A DNA stretch of 64,000 bases, taken from the NCBI GenBank assembly GCA_948144175.1, contig CANXME010002455.1, positions 62,001 to 126,000 on the forward strand. The letters are read 5' to 3'. The notes beneath the pieces were generated by a model that worked only from the letters and a program-made list of their open reading frames with translations, was not told the origin of the DNA and did not search any database. Both the position numbers and the translations under genes were made by a program. The DNA is from Closterium sp. NIES-65. Its lineage: Eukaryota > Streptophyta > Zygnematophyceae > Desmidiales > Closteriaceae. Positions 22,819-34,000 of this stretch are shown here, piece after piece (positions within the stretch are counted from its first letter, which is position 1; each line of letters starts with the position of its first letter).

Positions 22819-24477
22819 ATGCCTATCATTAATCTGATGCGGCCGGAATTACTAGTTGATGAAAAACTTTGGCGTCCCTGTAGAGAGGAAACTAGACCCG
22901 CAGATGTTGAATCTCAAGGCTTGATGCCGCCAGTAGTAAACAGCCGCGGTAATATTACTACTTTATCCAGAAAACCAGGATATCCTGGGCGTCTAGCTTG
23001 TTTTCGAGCAGCGCGCGTGTTATTCGCCGTCGTCATGGTTAGCTCCGCGGCAATGCTTTGCATTTTCTCCCCTCCACCAAGTCTGCTCGGCAAATCAAAT
23101 TCTCATCATCTCCACAACGGTTTCCGCGGAGGCGTCACCATTTCTGCGGCGGTTTCCGTCTCGGAACGACGATCTTCGTTCAGAGAAGCAAGGACCGAAG
23201 GCAATGATGTTACGGGAAATGGCCAGACCGACATCAGCGGCGCCGTTAGCTTCGGCAAAGCTGCTTCCACGAGCGACATGGCTCGCAACGGCGGCTTGTG
23301 CATCGCCATCCCGTCCTCCCCGCGCGTTCCTCGGCGCGACACGCCACCTCAAAGTTCAGAATCTCAGCCGTCGGATGATGATCGCACGGTGGAGGAAGCA
23401 GCACGATCTGCTGATCGTGTGGTGGAGCTTTTGAAGGCGCTGGACGAGCGGAGAGCGAAAGGGCATTTGAAAGAGGGGGCAGTGAGAATCGTCGTGTACA
23501 GTGCCGGGTGTAACGTTGATAAACTTCCATCCGGCGGTTTGAGCGGAGAAGCTAGTACTAACGCGGATGAGAGCATCGACGGAACCGGGAGCAGCGCCTC
23601 GGAAGGAAGGTCGTACTTCAGGAGGTTGATTCGGCAAGGCCGGAGTGAAAAAGAATACAGAATACCGGATCAAGTAGTGAGTGCGTATGCACAGGAAGCC
23701 AATGTCACCAGCGACTATGCCAGATCTCTCCTTGAAGCCATTCATTCTTCCTCATCCTTGAATTACCTCGTCGAGCCACACACGCGCTCCATCACTGAAG
23801 CTTCCGCTAACTTGAGCATTCCTGTCCATGTCATCACAGCCAATCAAGCATCGTGCAACCTTCTAAACGATCCAGATCAGCTGCTCCGGACGGTGCCACG
23901 CCAGCATGTGGAAAGGGACGGATGGCAGAAGTGGCGGTGGCATGCCAAGCTGGCACTGGATTTCGTCGACGTTATGAGGGAATGCATGGCTACAAAGCCA
24001 CGCCACATCCTCCTGTCACAAGACGACACGCTGCCAGTCAGAATGTGGGACCTTGGGATTGACAGATTCATCTCCAAGGATCTCAAAGACAAGCCAGATT
24101 GGGACCTGCTCTCTCTCTACCATCCAGCTTCATATTTCTGGCCAATCATGCACGGCAACAAGTACCTCGTTCCCTGCTGTGCGCAGGCTCTGCTCTTCAA
24201 CTCAACTGCGGCTGCACCCATCGTTTCCTTCGTGGAGGAAAATTGGTTTGCTGCACCAATGGACCTGCTCATCCATAGGTATTTGACGGAAAAAGGGCGT
24301 GAAGCATATGTACACCAACCGTCCTTGTTTCAGCATAAAGGGGATGTGCGAAGTGGAGGGCAGGCCGCTATCGGATATCATCTAGATACTGCATTTAGAG
24401 ATAATATTGTAGAGGAGAAGCACTACTTAGATAGTCTTCCATTAGATACATCAGAGGATGAAATGTTCTCTTTCTAA
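22819..24477 (+). CDS. Single-exon type II membrane glycosyltransferase-like protein (GT54/PGAP4-like)
   Basis: 552 aa, no introns. Start chosen at the first ATG of the frame (MPIINLMRPEL). A cytosolic stretch of about 60 residues precedes one hydrophobic segment at about residues 62-84 (VLFAVVMVSSAAMLCIF), then a low-complexity stem to about residue 190. The C-terminal half looks like a lumenal catalytic domain: WRWHAKLALDFVDVM, the acidic LSQDD (about 394-398, candidate metal-binding motif), DWDLLSLYHP, CCAQALLFN, WFAAPMDLLIHRYL and PSLFQHKG. Order and spacing recall N-acetylglucosaminyltransferase IV (GT54) and PGAP4-type enzymes, hence a Golgi/ER sugar transferase acting on glycoproteins or lipid anchors. 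That is inference from remembered family patterns. It is convergent with the SET gene, ends 455 bp apart. Confidence 0.65.
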   Translation: MPIINLMRPELLVDEKLWRPCREETRPADVESQGLMPPVVNSRGNITTLSRKPGYPGRLACFRAARVLFAVVMVSSAAMLCIFSPPPSLLGKSNSHHLHNGFRGGVTISAAVSVSERRSSFREARTEGNDVTGNGQTDISGAVSFGKAASTSDMARNGGLCIAIPSSPRVPRRDTPPQSSESQPSDDDRTVEEAARSADRVVELLKALDERRAKGHLKEGAVRIVVYSAGCNVDKLPSGGLSGEASTNADESIDGTGSSASEGRSYFRRLIRQGRSEKEYRIPDQVVSAYAQEANVTSDYARSLLEAIHSSSSLNYLVEPHTRSITEASANLSIPVHVITANQASCNLLNDPDQLLRTVPRQHVERDGWQKWRWHAKLALDFVDVMRECMATKPRHILLSQDDTLPVRMWDLGIDRFISKDLKDKPDWDLLSLYHPASYFWPIMHGNKYLVPCCAQALLFNSTAAAPIVSFVEENWFAAPMDLLIHRYLTEKGREAYVHQPSLFQHKGDVRSGGQAAIGYHLDTAFRDNIVEEKHYLDSLPLDTSEDEMFSF

Positions 24478-24932
24478 TGAGTTTGATAGACTGTACAGTG
24501 CATATATCAAAGGATTGGCTCCGCTGTTTGTGGTCTCCGTCTTCTGTGTCTCCTAGTGCCCCACTGGAGTGATGTTTCAGCTTGTGGACGTGCAGGTTGT
24601 CGCAGTTGTCGTTTGTCATGGTGACTGGACAGCATTGTGGGTGACCTAGCCGGGTCCACATGACAGTTTCCCACCAACTTGTCACCCAATCAGCAGAGTC
24701 GAAATTCTTTAGAATTCCTTTTATTTTCGCCAATGTTGTTCCACCATAATACGGTAGATGGTTTAGGAATGTAGAGATAAAAAACAAATAATTATGCCGT
24801 ATAAGATATTCTGTGCTCCATTTTTTCCAAAGCTCTGGAGATCAACATCTCAAATCCACAAGTTTCCACCGAAGTCCCTTGACAACACAATCAACAATAG
24901 TAAGTGTACAAGCTGGCAATGAAAATGTAACC
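24478..24932. other. Intergenic space between two convergent genes
   Basis: 455 bp between the stop of the glycosyltransferase-like gene (+) and the stop of the SET-domain gene (-). It should hold both 3' UTRs. No gene and no canonical AATAAA on either side that I would defend. Confidence 0.6.
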
Positions 24933-27900
24933 CTAAAGCTCGTCATGCTGCTCTGCAGGCAAATGTGGAGCCGACACAGTCAGCTCTGGTAACAATCCCT
25001 TCAACCCTTCTGATGCCGCCTCTGCGGAATTAGATTCTGGAGACTCTGACTGCAAGAGAGACGAGCACCCCTCCTCTAGCCGATCGTAAACTTCATGCAG
25101 CAACTTCTTCTTTGCAATACGGTACTGTAGCACCAGCTCCCTTTCCATGAGTGATTGAACCACGTCCTTTGTGCACACCTCCTCTTCCCCTTCCTCGCCT
25201 TCTCCCACTTCCTCTCTTTCCTCTTCCTCCGTTCCATCTTCCTTCTCGATCTTCCCATCCACCCACCAGCACTTCTCCAGCTGCTTCAGGCGTCGCCGAT
25301 CCTCGTCGATAGGCGTGGAGCAGCTCGCCAGGGCCTGCCGAACCTCATCCCGAACCAGATCAGCTGCGGCGAGGAGGCTCGTGAGCTCGTGGTCGGTCAG
25401 GCCTATGGATTGGGCCATGTCAGCGCATGTTCCACTGTAGATGTGCCAGCCGAACCACACTGAGGCTTGGGCCAAACCTGAGTAGTTGGGCTCTGGTAGT
25501 AGTTGTGACAGCATGGGGGCCCCAAAAAAACGAGGGTTGGGTAACGGAGGGTTAAGTGAATGTTTAAGAAAGAAAACAGGCATGAGCAGGTTAAACATAT
25601 GAAGGGAGATTATGCAAAATTGTAAACCATGGCAAAGAACAATATACCTTCTCTGGACGCAAACGCAAGCCATCCAAATTACGGCACAGGAGCCACGCAC
25701 CTTCCCCGTAGCCAAACACGTGCCACAGCGACGCGAGGAAGAGGAGCATGCGCGGGTCCACCTGCCCTCCTGCCCACACCGCATGCGCACTGCCCTCCCC
25801 AAACACATCTGCTTTTGGCCCGCCAATCACCCCCACCTCCTCCTCCACCTTCTCTTTCGCTGCCCTCACATCCTCGCTCGTCCTCCTTAGCAGATACTCC
25901 GCCCACAGGTCGAACATGCCCTTTCTCCCCTCCTTTATAGTCACGTTCGCATAGTGCTTATAGTATATCTCTGCCAGGTCAGCTTCGGAGGCGGTGAGTT
26001 GGAACGAGTCGTGCGGGTTGTCGGCCGGCACGAAGCCGTACACCTGCAGGAACATGTCGGTGCTTTTTGTCCCGTAGCTGTTGTACAGCTGGCCGCCAGC
26101 TGGCAGGGCGGCGTAGCTCCGAACGACGATGGTGTCGGTCTGCTCGTCCGTCTGTTAGTGCAAAGGGTATGCAAAGGATGTGAAAAGGGTGTGAAAAAAG
26201 TGAATTGATTGCCAAAACGAGGGATGACAGACAGCACAGGAAGCAAATCAGAGAGCTGGGACAGCATCACAAATGGGACAGCACCTCTACTCTACTCAGA
26301 AGCCCACTCACGTGAAGCCGAAGCACCCACTGACCTGCCAGCCCATGGTGTTGGCAGCGTGGTGGTCAAACAGCTCTGCCAAGGGGAACAGCGCCGTCAC
26401 ATACTGTGCCTCACTGGACCCGCTGCTGCTGCTACCGCTGCTGCAGCTCTTGCCACCACCACTGCTGCTGCTGCTGCTCCCGCTGTCATCGCCGCTATTA
26501 CTGTTGGTGTCACTGCTGTTGTCTTCGCTGCTGTTACCATGGCTGCAGGTGCTGCTGTTTCCAGTGTTGTTGCCTGCACTACTGCTGGCTGTTTTGCTGA
26601 AGGCCCGGGAGGACACGACAGCCACGGCCCACATGAACTCCTCCTCACCCGCATTGGCGATAGCTGCCTTGTCACACCGCTCGTACTCTGACTTGAACGT
26701 TTCTCGGTAGGAGAAGGCCTGAAGGAGGGAAGGTGGGGAGAAAGGAGGTGTAGCATTTGGGAACAGGGAAGGACGGGAACGTCACCCACTCACTCTCACA
26801 CTCTCCCACTCATTCTCTCACTCACCCACTCACTCTCACACTCTCCCACTCATTCTCTCACTCACCCACTCACTCTCACTCAACCGTTCACTCACTCACC
26901 CACCCATTTGCTCACCCACTCACACACGCACTCACTCCCGACTCATTCACCAACCCACCCACGCACTCACATGGTCGATCATGCTCTGCACTTCAAACTC
27001 CTGAATCAAATCGTCTGGAAAAAACACCGGCAGCGGCACGTACTCAGGCAGCGAGCGCACATACACGCCCCACTGCGACCCCTCACTGCTCTCCACCTTG
27101 CGCTTCTCCCTCAGAATCCACGCCGCCAGGATGGAGAAGGCCGTCCACCCGGAGAGAGGCGAGACGTCGGGCGTGAGGGGGTACGGGTAGGGGAGAGTGA
27201 TAGGTTGTTCTGGGGAGATGAAGGCGGAGGGGGGGAGGGAGAAGAGCGGTTCTCCCTCGTCTAGATCGCGCGCTGCTACGACGGAGAGGCCGCGTCTGGG
27301 GAACGGGTGGGGCAAGGGGAGGGTGTGTGGGTAGAAGGAAGGAAGGGAGTGAGGGAGTAGAAACGAGGGGGTCGTTATAAACAAATTCGCGTGTTTCTAC
27401 GATGGAAATATCATGGTTAAGATGAGGGAGGGCCATGCGGGAGGGCCTTAGGGATTGTGAGCGCTGGTGGGTCAAGTGATGTGCTGGGTGAGCGACATGA
27501 GGGCGGAAAGGAGGAGAGCAGATGCTCGCCTTCGTTAGATGTAGGCATGCGAGAAAACTGAAGTTATGACGCTGTTTTGCATGCATTGCTGCCCCACCTT
27601 CATGTCGTTTCATCCACAATGCTATCGCACCTTGTACGCGACAACCCGCGGTTACCACGAGGCTTCCCCACCACAATCTGACGTAGGAGAAGGGGAATGC
27701 GACGTATGTGACGTTGCGAGATCGGGAGGAGGAAGGTGCATCGTTGAGGGGAAAAAAAAAAAACAAGAAATAAAATGCAGAAACGTCCAGATTTCGCGAG
27801 AATAGCTTGGGGTAACTAGATGATGTAGAAAGTACCTGCAAGGGGGAGTTTGGAGTCAGTCCAGTGACTCCTCGTTCCACCAGCCAGTCCATCATGATAG

Positions 27901-28030
27901 AAGCAATGTGCTCTTCCGCCAAGGTTTTGTTAGAATGGACGGAATCTGTCCTACTTGACTCTGTTCCGTCAGCATTGGACCGGAGCGGTGCGATCAGCAG
28001 CAATGCTAGCAGCAACTTCCCTAATATCAT
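24933..28030 (-). CDS. SET-domain protein, Rubisco LSMT/SETD3-like, five or six exons
   Basis: Predicted lysine (or histidine) methyltransferase of the plastid-LSMT/SETD3 class. ATG at 28030 gives MILGKLLLALLLIAPL, a signal-like hydrophobic N-terminus. Exons readable on the minus strand: 28030-27836 (donor GTACTT), 27295-26971 (RGLSVVAARDLDEGE, start of SET; acceptor after a pyrimidine tract, donor GTGAGT), 26718-26335 (FMWAVAVVSSRAF ... PLAELFDHH, SET core), 26151-25648 (GGQLYNSYG, LQVYGFVPADNPHD), 25490-24933 (acidic, coiled C-terminal substrate-binding-like part, stop at 24933). Phases agree for the last four; a short linking exon (length 3n+2) between 27835 and 27296 is unresolved. The SET core contains a Ser/Gly-rich insert of about 65 residues (26410-26600). 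The family NH motif reads DHH. Confidence 0.78.
26785..26960. repeat. Intronic CTCACT-type simple repeat
   Basis: Within the intron between the exons ending 26971 and starting 26718. Tandem units such as cactcactctcacactctc occur at least twice in near-identical form with shorter cactcac repeats after them. A low-complexity intron expansion. Confidence 0.8.
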
Positions 28031-28468
28031 CTTGAAAGCGGAATATCTGACGACGCTTCGCGAGACACAAAAGCTAAATGACGACGCTACGCGAGACACT
28101 AAATCTTATATTTAACGGAATATCTGAAGGCCCTGCGCATGAAACAACAGTCAGTCCGACGGAAATGCGTTGCCGTCAGAGCAAAGCCTTTTCCGGCGAA
28201 TCTGGTCTGGTCTGATAGCAAGTGTTTCTGGGTCTGGGCTCAGTCGTCTTGCCTGAGACAACTTGTGGAGTGACAGGCGGAATTTCCAATGGGGAGGGGT
28301 AGAGGCTGACAAATCTCCAAAAAAAACTGGTTGGCTCCGTCATATCGCGTACACCACATCAAATTCAAAAAAGCTCTACTTGTTCCAGCATAACTCTGTA
28401 CAGCTCATGAAATCATCTGCTTTCTTCTATTAGCATTTTTAAAGGGCCTATGTTCCAGAGACATAAAG
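28031..28468. other. Upstream region of the SET gene and lead-in to the split ORF
   Basis: About 440 bp without a gene. Should contain the minus-strand promoter of the SET gene. A pyrimidine tract followed by tattag at about 28420-28434 would suit a splice acceptor for the + strand frame that starts at 28469. Confidence 0.45.
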
Positions 28469-28632
28469 ATGTTAAAGGTCCAAGCCGCTTCGTCAGGTTT
28501 CAAGGTTTTAACATGGAGCTCCGAGTTCAGTTCACTTGACGCGGATTGGCTTCTTGATCCTGACCCGTCAGACAAACAGATTTCGTTACCGGTATCCATT
28601 GTTCAGGGAATTCATTTCGGCACTGATAATGC
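28469..28632 (+). pseudogene. Split unknown ORF, part 1 (before element B)
   Basis: ATG at 28469 opens a frame that runs to the AATGC target site at 28628-28632 and continues in the same phase at 41585, on the far side of element B. I recognise no domain in this part. Confidence 0.5.
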
Positions 28633-29032
28633 TGTTGGGCTGAGAATTTCAGCCTTAGGATCTTTGCAGAGAATAGGCTAGTAGGTGCTAGAGTAGCACA
28701 GCGGAAGTCTTGAGTGAATGCACTTGTGCTGGTATGTGAGAACAAGTAATTGATTAAAGCAAAGGGCATACAGGAATATATAGAAAGGATAGATTACAAG
28801 AAGCGGTTATGTTTATCGAGACGCGTAACGCTTCGACTATCGAGGTGGTTACTGTTCACTGAAGCGTCGCTTGCTGTTACGTAACCTCCAGGCGGTTACA
28901 GCTCGCAACCTCCAGTTGCGGTTTGATGTGGTACGTGCCTTTTCGACTTCGTACTCCTTTTGTTGTGCTTCAGTATCGGGTGAGGTTCGATACTACAGAA
29001 ACACACTAAGTCATGCGTTTATTTTCCCAACA
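28633..29032 (-). repeat. 3' LTR of element B
   Basis: 400 bp; its partner is 41180-41579, with about six transition differences. Confidence 0.96.
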
Positions 29033-29033
29033 C

Positions 29034-29770
29034 TCCCCTTCGTTTCTGGAGTGTCGACGTGGTCAGCTTCGGTGACGTGGTCCAATCCGGTGAGCAGCAT
29101 GCAGTACTCGAATTTCCCCTTTGGTAGCTTCTTGGTGAGATAATCTGCTGCCATCTCGGTGGTCGGGCAGTAATCCAGCTGGAGTTTTCCTTTCTCAATT
29201 TCGTCTTTCACGAAGAAGTATCGCAGTGCGATATGCTTGGTTCTGTTGGCGAAGCCATTCTTGTTCGCGATCCGTATCGCGAACTGGTTGTCGCAGAAAA
29301 GCGAGAAGCTGGGTACTTTCGCAATTTTCGCTTCTTCCAGCAGTTCGCGCAGGTACAGGCCCTCCTTGGTAGCAGTGCAGAGAGCAATATACTTTGCTTC
29401 AGCAGATGATAGTGCGACGAGTTCCTGCTTACTTGATTGCCAGGAGATAGTTCCGACGGGCTCAAGACGGTAGATGTAGCCGGTGCGAGAGCGACGATCG
29501 ACACGATCAGCAGCATGATCAGCGCCGACGTAGCCGAGTAGTTTTAGGTCGGTCGTCGTGTTCTTGTGATATGTTAAGCCAACTGTTGGCGTCGAGATGA
29601 AGTAGAGAAGGGCGCGGTTGAGTTCCTTGAGGTGACGTTATTCTGGGCGCTTGAGGTAGGTCGCTAGTTGATTGGCGCTGTAGGATAAGTCCGGTCGGCA
29701 CGTAACGGCGGCAAAGAGTAGGCACCCTAGTTTCTGTTGATATTCCTGGATTTCAGCAGGCGGCAGTGGG
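29034..29770 (-). pseudogene. Element B pol, C-terminal part (RT end and RNase H)
   Basis: Continues the B polyprotein in phase once element A and one TSD copy are discounted: YQQKLGCLLFAAV, CRPDLSYSANQL, then RNase H with RRSRTGYIY, SWQSSKQELVALSSAEAKYIAL, FCDNQFAIRIA, NRTKHIALRYFF and MAADYLTKKL. There is one in-frame TAA at 29638-29640, and the first Asp of the RNase H DAD motif is Gly (GYVGADHA). The reading runs to the polypurine tract and LTR at 29032. Confidence 0.92.
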
Positions 29771-29902
29771 TGTCAAACATTATATATGTTATGCTTGTGT
29801 AGGCTACAGTGGGTTAGCCTATAGGGGGTACACAATTCTAGGGTTTCCTACTTGTACTCATTTCACTGCTAGTTCATTCATTCCTGTTCGCTTATTCTCA
29901 CA
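29771..29902 (+). repeat. 5' LTR of element A
   Basis: 132 bp, TG...CA, identical to 36506-36637. Contains tatatatg near 29781 as the only TATA-like text. Confidence 0.97.
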
Positions 29903-29931
29903 TGGTATAGAGCGGGTCCTTCTACGGACCG
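29903..29931 (+). promoter_or_regulatory. Primer binding site and adjacent hairpin of element A
   Basis: TGGTATAGAGC directly follows the LTR. Then GGTCC, a 6-nt loop and GGACC form a hairpin at about 29915-29930. Copies IV, V and VI carry GTTCCC...GGGAAC(T) at the same place, so pairing is kept while sequence differs. Confidence 0.7.
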
Positions 29932-29994
29932 TTTTTTTTTGGGCCCACCGAAGCGCCCCCCGAGGCGCGATCTTTTTTTTAGCGACCCCTCGGG

Positions 29995-30900
29995 TCGCCA
30001 TTTCCCCTGCGGCCCCGCCGCCTTCACTGACGCGGCCCCGCCGCCCTCTCTGTCGCGGCCCCGCCGCCTGCTCTCACGCGGCCCCGCCCCGGCTTCTACG
30101 CGGCCCCGCCCCGGCTTTCACGCGGCCCCGCCGACGGCTTTGTCGCGGCCCCGCCCAGGCCCTTACGCGGCTCCGCCGCCTGCTCTCCCGCGGCCCCGCC
30201 CCGGCTCCTTCGCGACTCCGCCGCCTGCTCTCACGCGGCCCCGCCCCGGCTCCTTCGCGGCCCCGCCACCTGCTCTCGCGCGGCCCCGCCCCGGCTTCTA
30301 CGCGGCCCCGCCCCGGCTTTCACGCGGCCCCGCCGACGGCTCTGTCGCGGCCCCGCCCAGGCCCTTACGCGGCCCCGCCGCCTGCCCCCGTCGCGGCCCG
30401 GTCACCTCCTGACGGCCCCGCCGTCCCTTCGTGACGGCCCCGCCGTCCCTTCTTGACGGCCCCGCCGTCCCCTCCTGACGGCTCCTGCCGTCCCCTTCTA
30501 CCGGCCCCGCAACTGCACCTGCTGGCCCCGCCGCTGCACCTACCGGCCCCCCACCACCCACCCCCCCTTTTCCCGTCGCCCGTCGCGGCTCCTTCGGGGG
30601 CCGCAGCAGAGGGGTGGCAGGTGTGTGGCCTCCCCTGCTTCTCCTCCTCCTTCATCTCCCACTGCAGCAGCCGAGCCGCTCACCTGCAGCAGCCGAGCCG
30701 CCCCACAGCCGAGCCGCCCTGCCGCCGAGCCGCCGGGTCGCTGAGCTGCTGAGCTGCAGTTGCTGCCGAGCCGCCCTGCCGCCAAGCCGCCGAGTCACCG
30801 AGCTGCTGAGCTGCAGTTGCTGCTGAGGCGCCTTGCCGCCGAGCCGCCCGAGTCGCCCGAGCCGCCGAGCCGCCGAACTGCCGAGCCGCTGGGTCGCCGA
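29995..30900 (+). repeat. GC-rich tandem leader of element A
   Basis: Units such as cgcggccccgccccggct and acggccccgccgtcccttc repeated to about 30500, then cagccgagccgcc-type repeats to about 30900. No stable protein reading. A splice-donor-like CTG/GTGAGC lies at 30918-30926. Confidence 0.85.
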
Positions 30901-31031
30901 GCCTACTCTTCCCACCACTGGTGAGCTCTTGCCCTGCTAGCACACTGCGCGTCGCCTACTTGCCTGCCTGCCTGCCTTTTGGCTTGCCTGGCTGCCTGCC
31001 TCCCTGCTGCTAGTCCTGCTCCTGCTTCTAC

Positions 31032-34000
31032 TTGCGGAGCCACATGCAACCCCAGCGACGCCGGCGTGAGTCCCTCACGCCCCAGCAGCTGCGTGAGTGG
31101 TACGCTGGTTGGGGCTGTAGGGGTGGCGACGCTACTCCTACTACCACTCCTGCTGCTTCTACTCGTGGTGGCGGCCAGATGCAGCTCCCGCGACCCTCTC
31201 GCGTGTCTCTCACGCCTCGCCAGCTTCGTGAGTGGTACGCTCAGAGTGGAGGGTCTCTCACTGCTGTTCGCTGCTCTTACGTGATTCGCACTGGTACTCG
31301 GACTGGTCAGCCTTGTGGGACACGTAGTCATACACCGTCCCGCTGCTTCGCCCGTCTGAGCGACGCCTGGCGTACCGTGTTTGGCGACGAGGCTGAGCTT
31401 CCCGACTGGGTGGAGTTACTTAGGCAGAGGGTGGATATATATGCTCTTGACTATGATGCTATTCTCACTGCCATGTATGCATTGCCTACTAGTGCTGACA
31501 GTGCCGGTCACCTGTGCGTCCCGCCTGACCCAGGTATAGGACCTGCTGCTCTAGCTACTGGTGAGGCTGCTGCTCTAGGTGCTAGTGAGTCTGCTTCCTC
31601 AGGTGCGGGTGAGGCTGCGCTCTCAGGTACCGCGTTGGCTTCGGCCTCCCTCACCTTTACACTTGACTCTGGGGCTTCTCGCTCCTTCTTTCGGGACCGC
31701 ACCACACTCACGCCGCTTGGTCGGCCGGTTGCAGTCTCCCTGGCTGACCCCTCTGGGGGTCCTGTCCTCGCTCACTTCTCCACTGTCCTCCCGTGTCCGG
31801 CTGCCCCCTCGGGCACCCTGTCTGGCCTGTACCTCCCCTCGTTCTCGACGAACTTGGTGAGTGGTGCAGACCTACAGGATGCGGGGGTTCACCAGTTCAC
31901 TCCTGCGAGTCAGCGGGTGACCCACTGCACGGACGCACGCACAGGCCGGCACCTGGCCACGTTCTCGCGTCGGCCGGGGTCGAGCCTCTACACCCTGACC
32001 ACTGAGTCTCCTCCTGTCCCCGCGTCCAGTCAGGTAGCAGCGTCGGGTCAGGTGTTTGCTGCTGCGTCCAGGTCTGGTCCTGAGTCTGCCCCCTGTACTT
32101 GTCGCCTCCTGTCTCACGAGACTCTCCTGTGGCACCACCGTCTTGGTCACCCCTCCTTGCCCCGTCTTCGGAGCATGGCTTCCCGTGTCCTTGTCTCTGG
32201 TCTTCCCCAGTCTCTCCCTCCTCTCCCCTCCGGGCCAGGACCTTCCTGTGTCCCCTGTGTCGAGGGTCGCCTCCGGGCTACTCCTCACTCCTCCCACTTC
32301 CCCCCGACAGAGGCTCCCCTGCAGACGCTTCACATGGATGTGTGGGGCCCAGCCCCCGTCCGTGGGCAGGGTTACGAGCGCTACTTCCTGTTGGTGGTTG
32401 ACGACTACTCGCGTTACACCACAGTCCTCCCCTTGCGCAGCAAGGGTGAGGTCACTGAGGTGCTGATCGACTGGATCCGCGAGGCTCGTCTCCAGCTCAG
32501 GAAGAGCTTCGGCTCGGACTTTCCTGTTCTGCGTCTGCACTCTGACAGAGGCGGAGAGTTCTCTTCTCGCCTTCTGCGAGACTACTGTCGTGCACGGGGG
32601 ATCCGCCAGACCTTCACGCTTCCGGACTCACCACAGCAAAATGGGATTGCTGAGCGCCGCATTGGCATGGTCATGGATGTCGCTCGTACGTCCATGATGC
32701 ATGCGGCTGCCCCCCATTTTCTGTGGCCGTTTGCGGTGAGGTACGCGGCGCATCAGCTCAACCTTCACCCCCGGGTCTCTCGGCCTGCGATGTCCCCAGC
32801 CTTGCTGTGGACGGGGAAGGTTGGCGATGCGTCTGTGTTCCGTGTCTGGGGATCTCGGGCGTTTGTCCGCGACTTGTCTGCGGACAAGCTGTCCCCTCGT
32901 GCTGCTCCCTGTGTCTTCCTTGGCTTCCCCACTGACGCCCCAGGGTGGCAGTTTTACCACCCCTCCTCTCGTCGTGTTCTGTCCTCCCAGGACGTCACGT
33001 TCGACGAGTCAGTCCCCTTCTACCGTCTCTTCCCCTACCGCACTCCTTCCCTCCCCCCTCCCCCGGACTTCCTTGTGCCGGTTCCCCCCCCGGTAGACCC
33101 CCTCCCCCCTCAGGTTCCTGCCCCCTCAGGTGTGTCCCAGGTAGACGCCGTTGACCCGGTCGAGGTTACTGGTGACTCTGGTGCTGCTGCGGGTGCTGAG
33201 CCTGGGGGTGCTGACTCTGGGGGTGCTGTGCGCGGGGGTGCTGAGCCTGGGGGTGCTACTGCTGGGGGTGCTGGGCCTGAGGGTGCTACTGCGGAGGGTG
33301 CGGAGCCTGGGGGTGCTGAGCCGGGGGGTGCTGTGCCTGGAGGTGCTGGGTCTGGGGGTGCTGGGTCGGGAGCTGCTGAGCCTGGGGGTGCTGCGTCTGG
33401 AGCTGCTGAGCCCGGGGTTTCTCCTGCTGCTGCGTCTCGCCGGGAGCCCCTCTCTCCACAGGAGCTGCGCGAGTGGTTTGCTCGCCGCTGGAGGCGTGCT
33501 GCTGAGTCTGGAGGTGCTGCTGGAGCTGGAGCTGCAGCTTCTTCGACCGTCGAGGGTGCGGGTGCTGCCGGTCCCGGAGCTCCTGGACCTGCGGGTCCTC
33601 CTGGAGCTGGAGCTGCTGAGGGCGTTGGTGCTGAGCCTACTGCTGTTGGTCCTGCCGCTGGAGGTGTGGGTGGCGCTGGTGCTGTCGCTGAGGGTGCTGG
33701 TGCTGTCCCTGCTGCGTCTGGAGCTGCTGAGCCTGGGGTTTCTCCTGCTGCTGCGTCTCGCCGGGAGCCCCTCTCTCCACAGGAGCTGCGCGAGTGGTAC
33801 GCTCGCCGCTGGAGGCGTGCTGCTGAGTCTGGAGGTGCTGCTGGAGCTGGAGCTGGAGCTTCTTCGACCGTCGAGGGTGCGGGTGCTGCCGGTTCCGGAG
33901 CTGCTGGACCTGCGGGTCCTCCTGGAGCTGGAGGTGCTGAGGGCGTTGGTGCTGAGCCTACTGCTGTTGGTCCTACCGCTGGAGGTGTGGGTGGCGCTGG

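Noticed and set aside
27083..28099. Single 338-codon frame as the start of the SET gene
   Set aside because: It reads through clear introns; splice signals and phase favour separate exons with the ATG at 28030.
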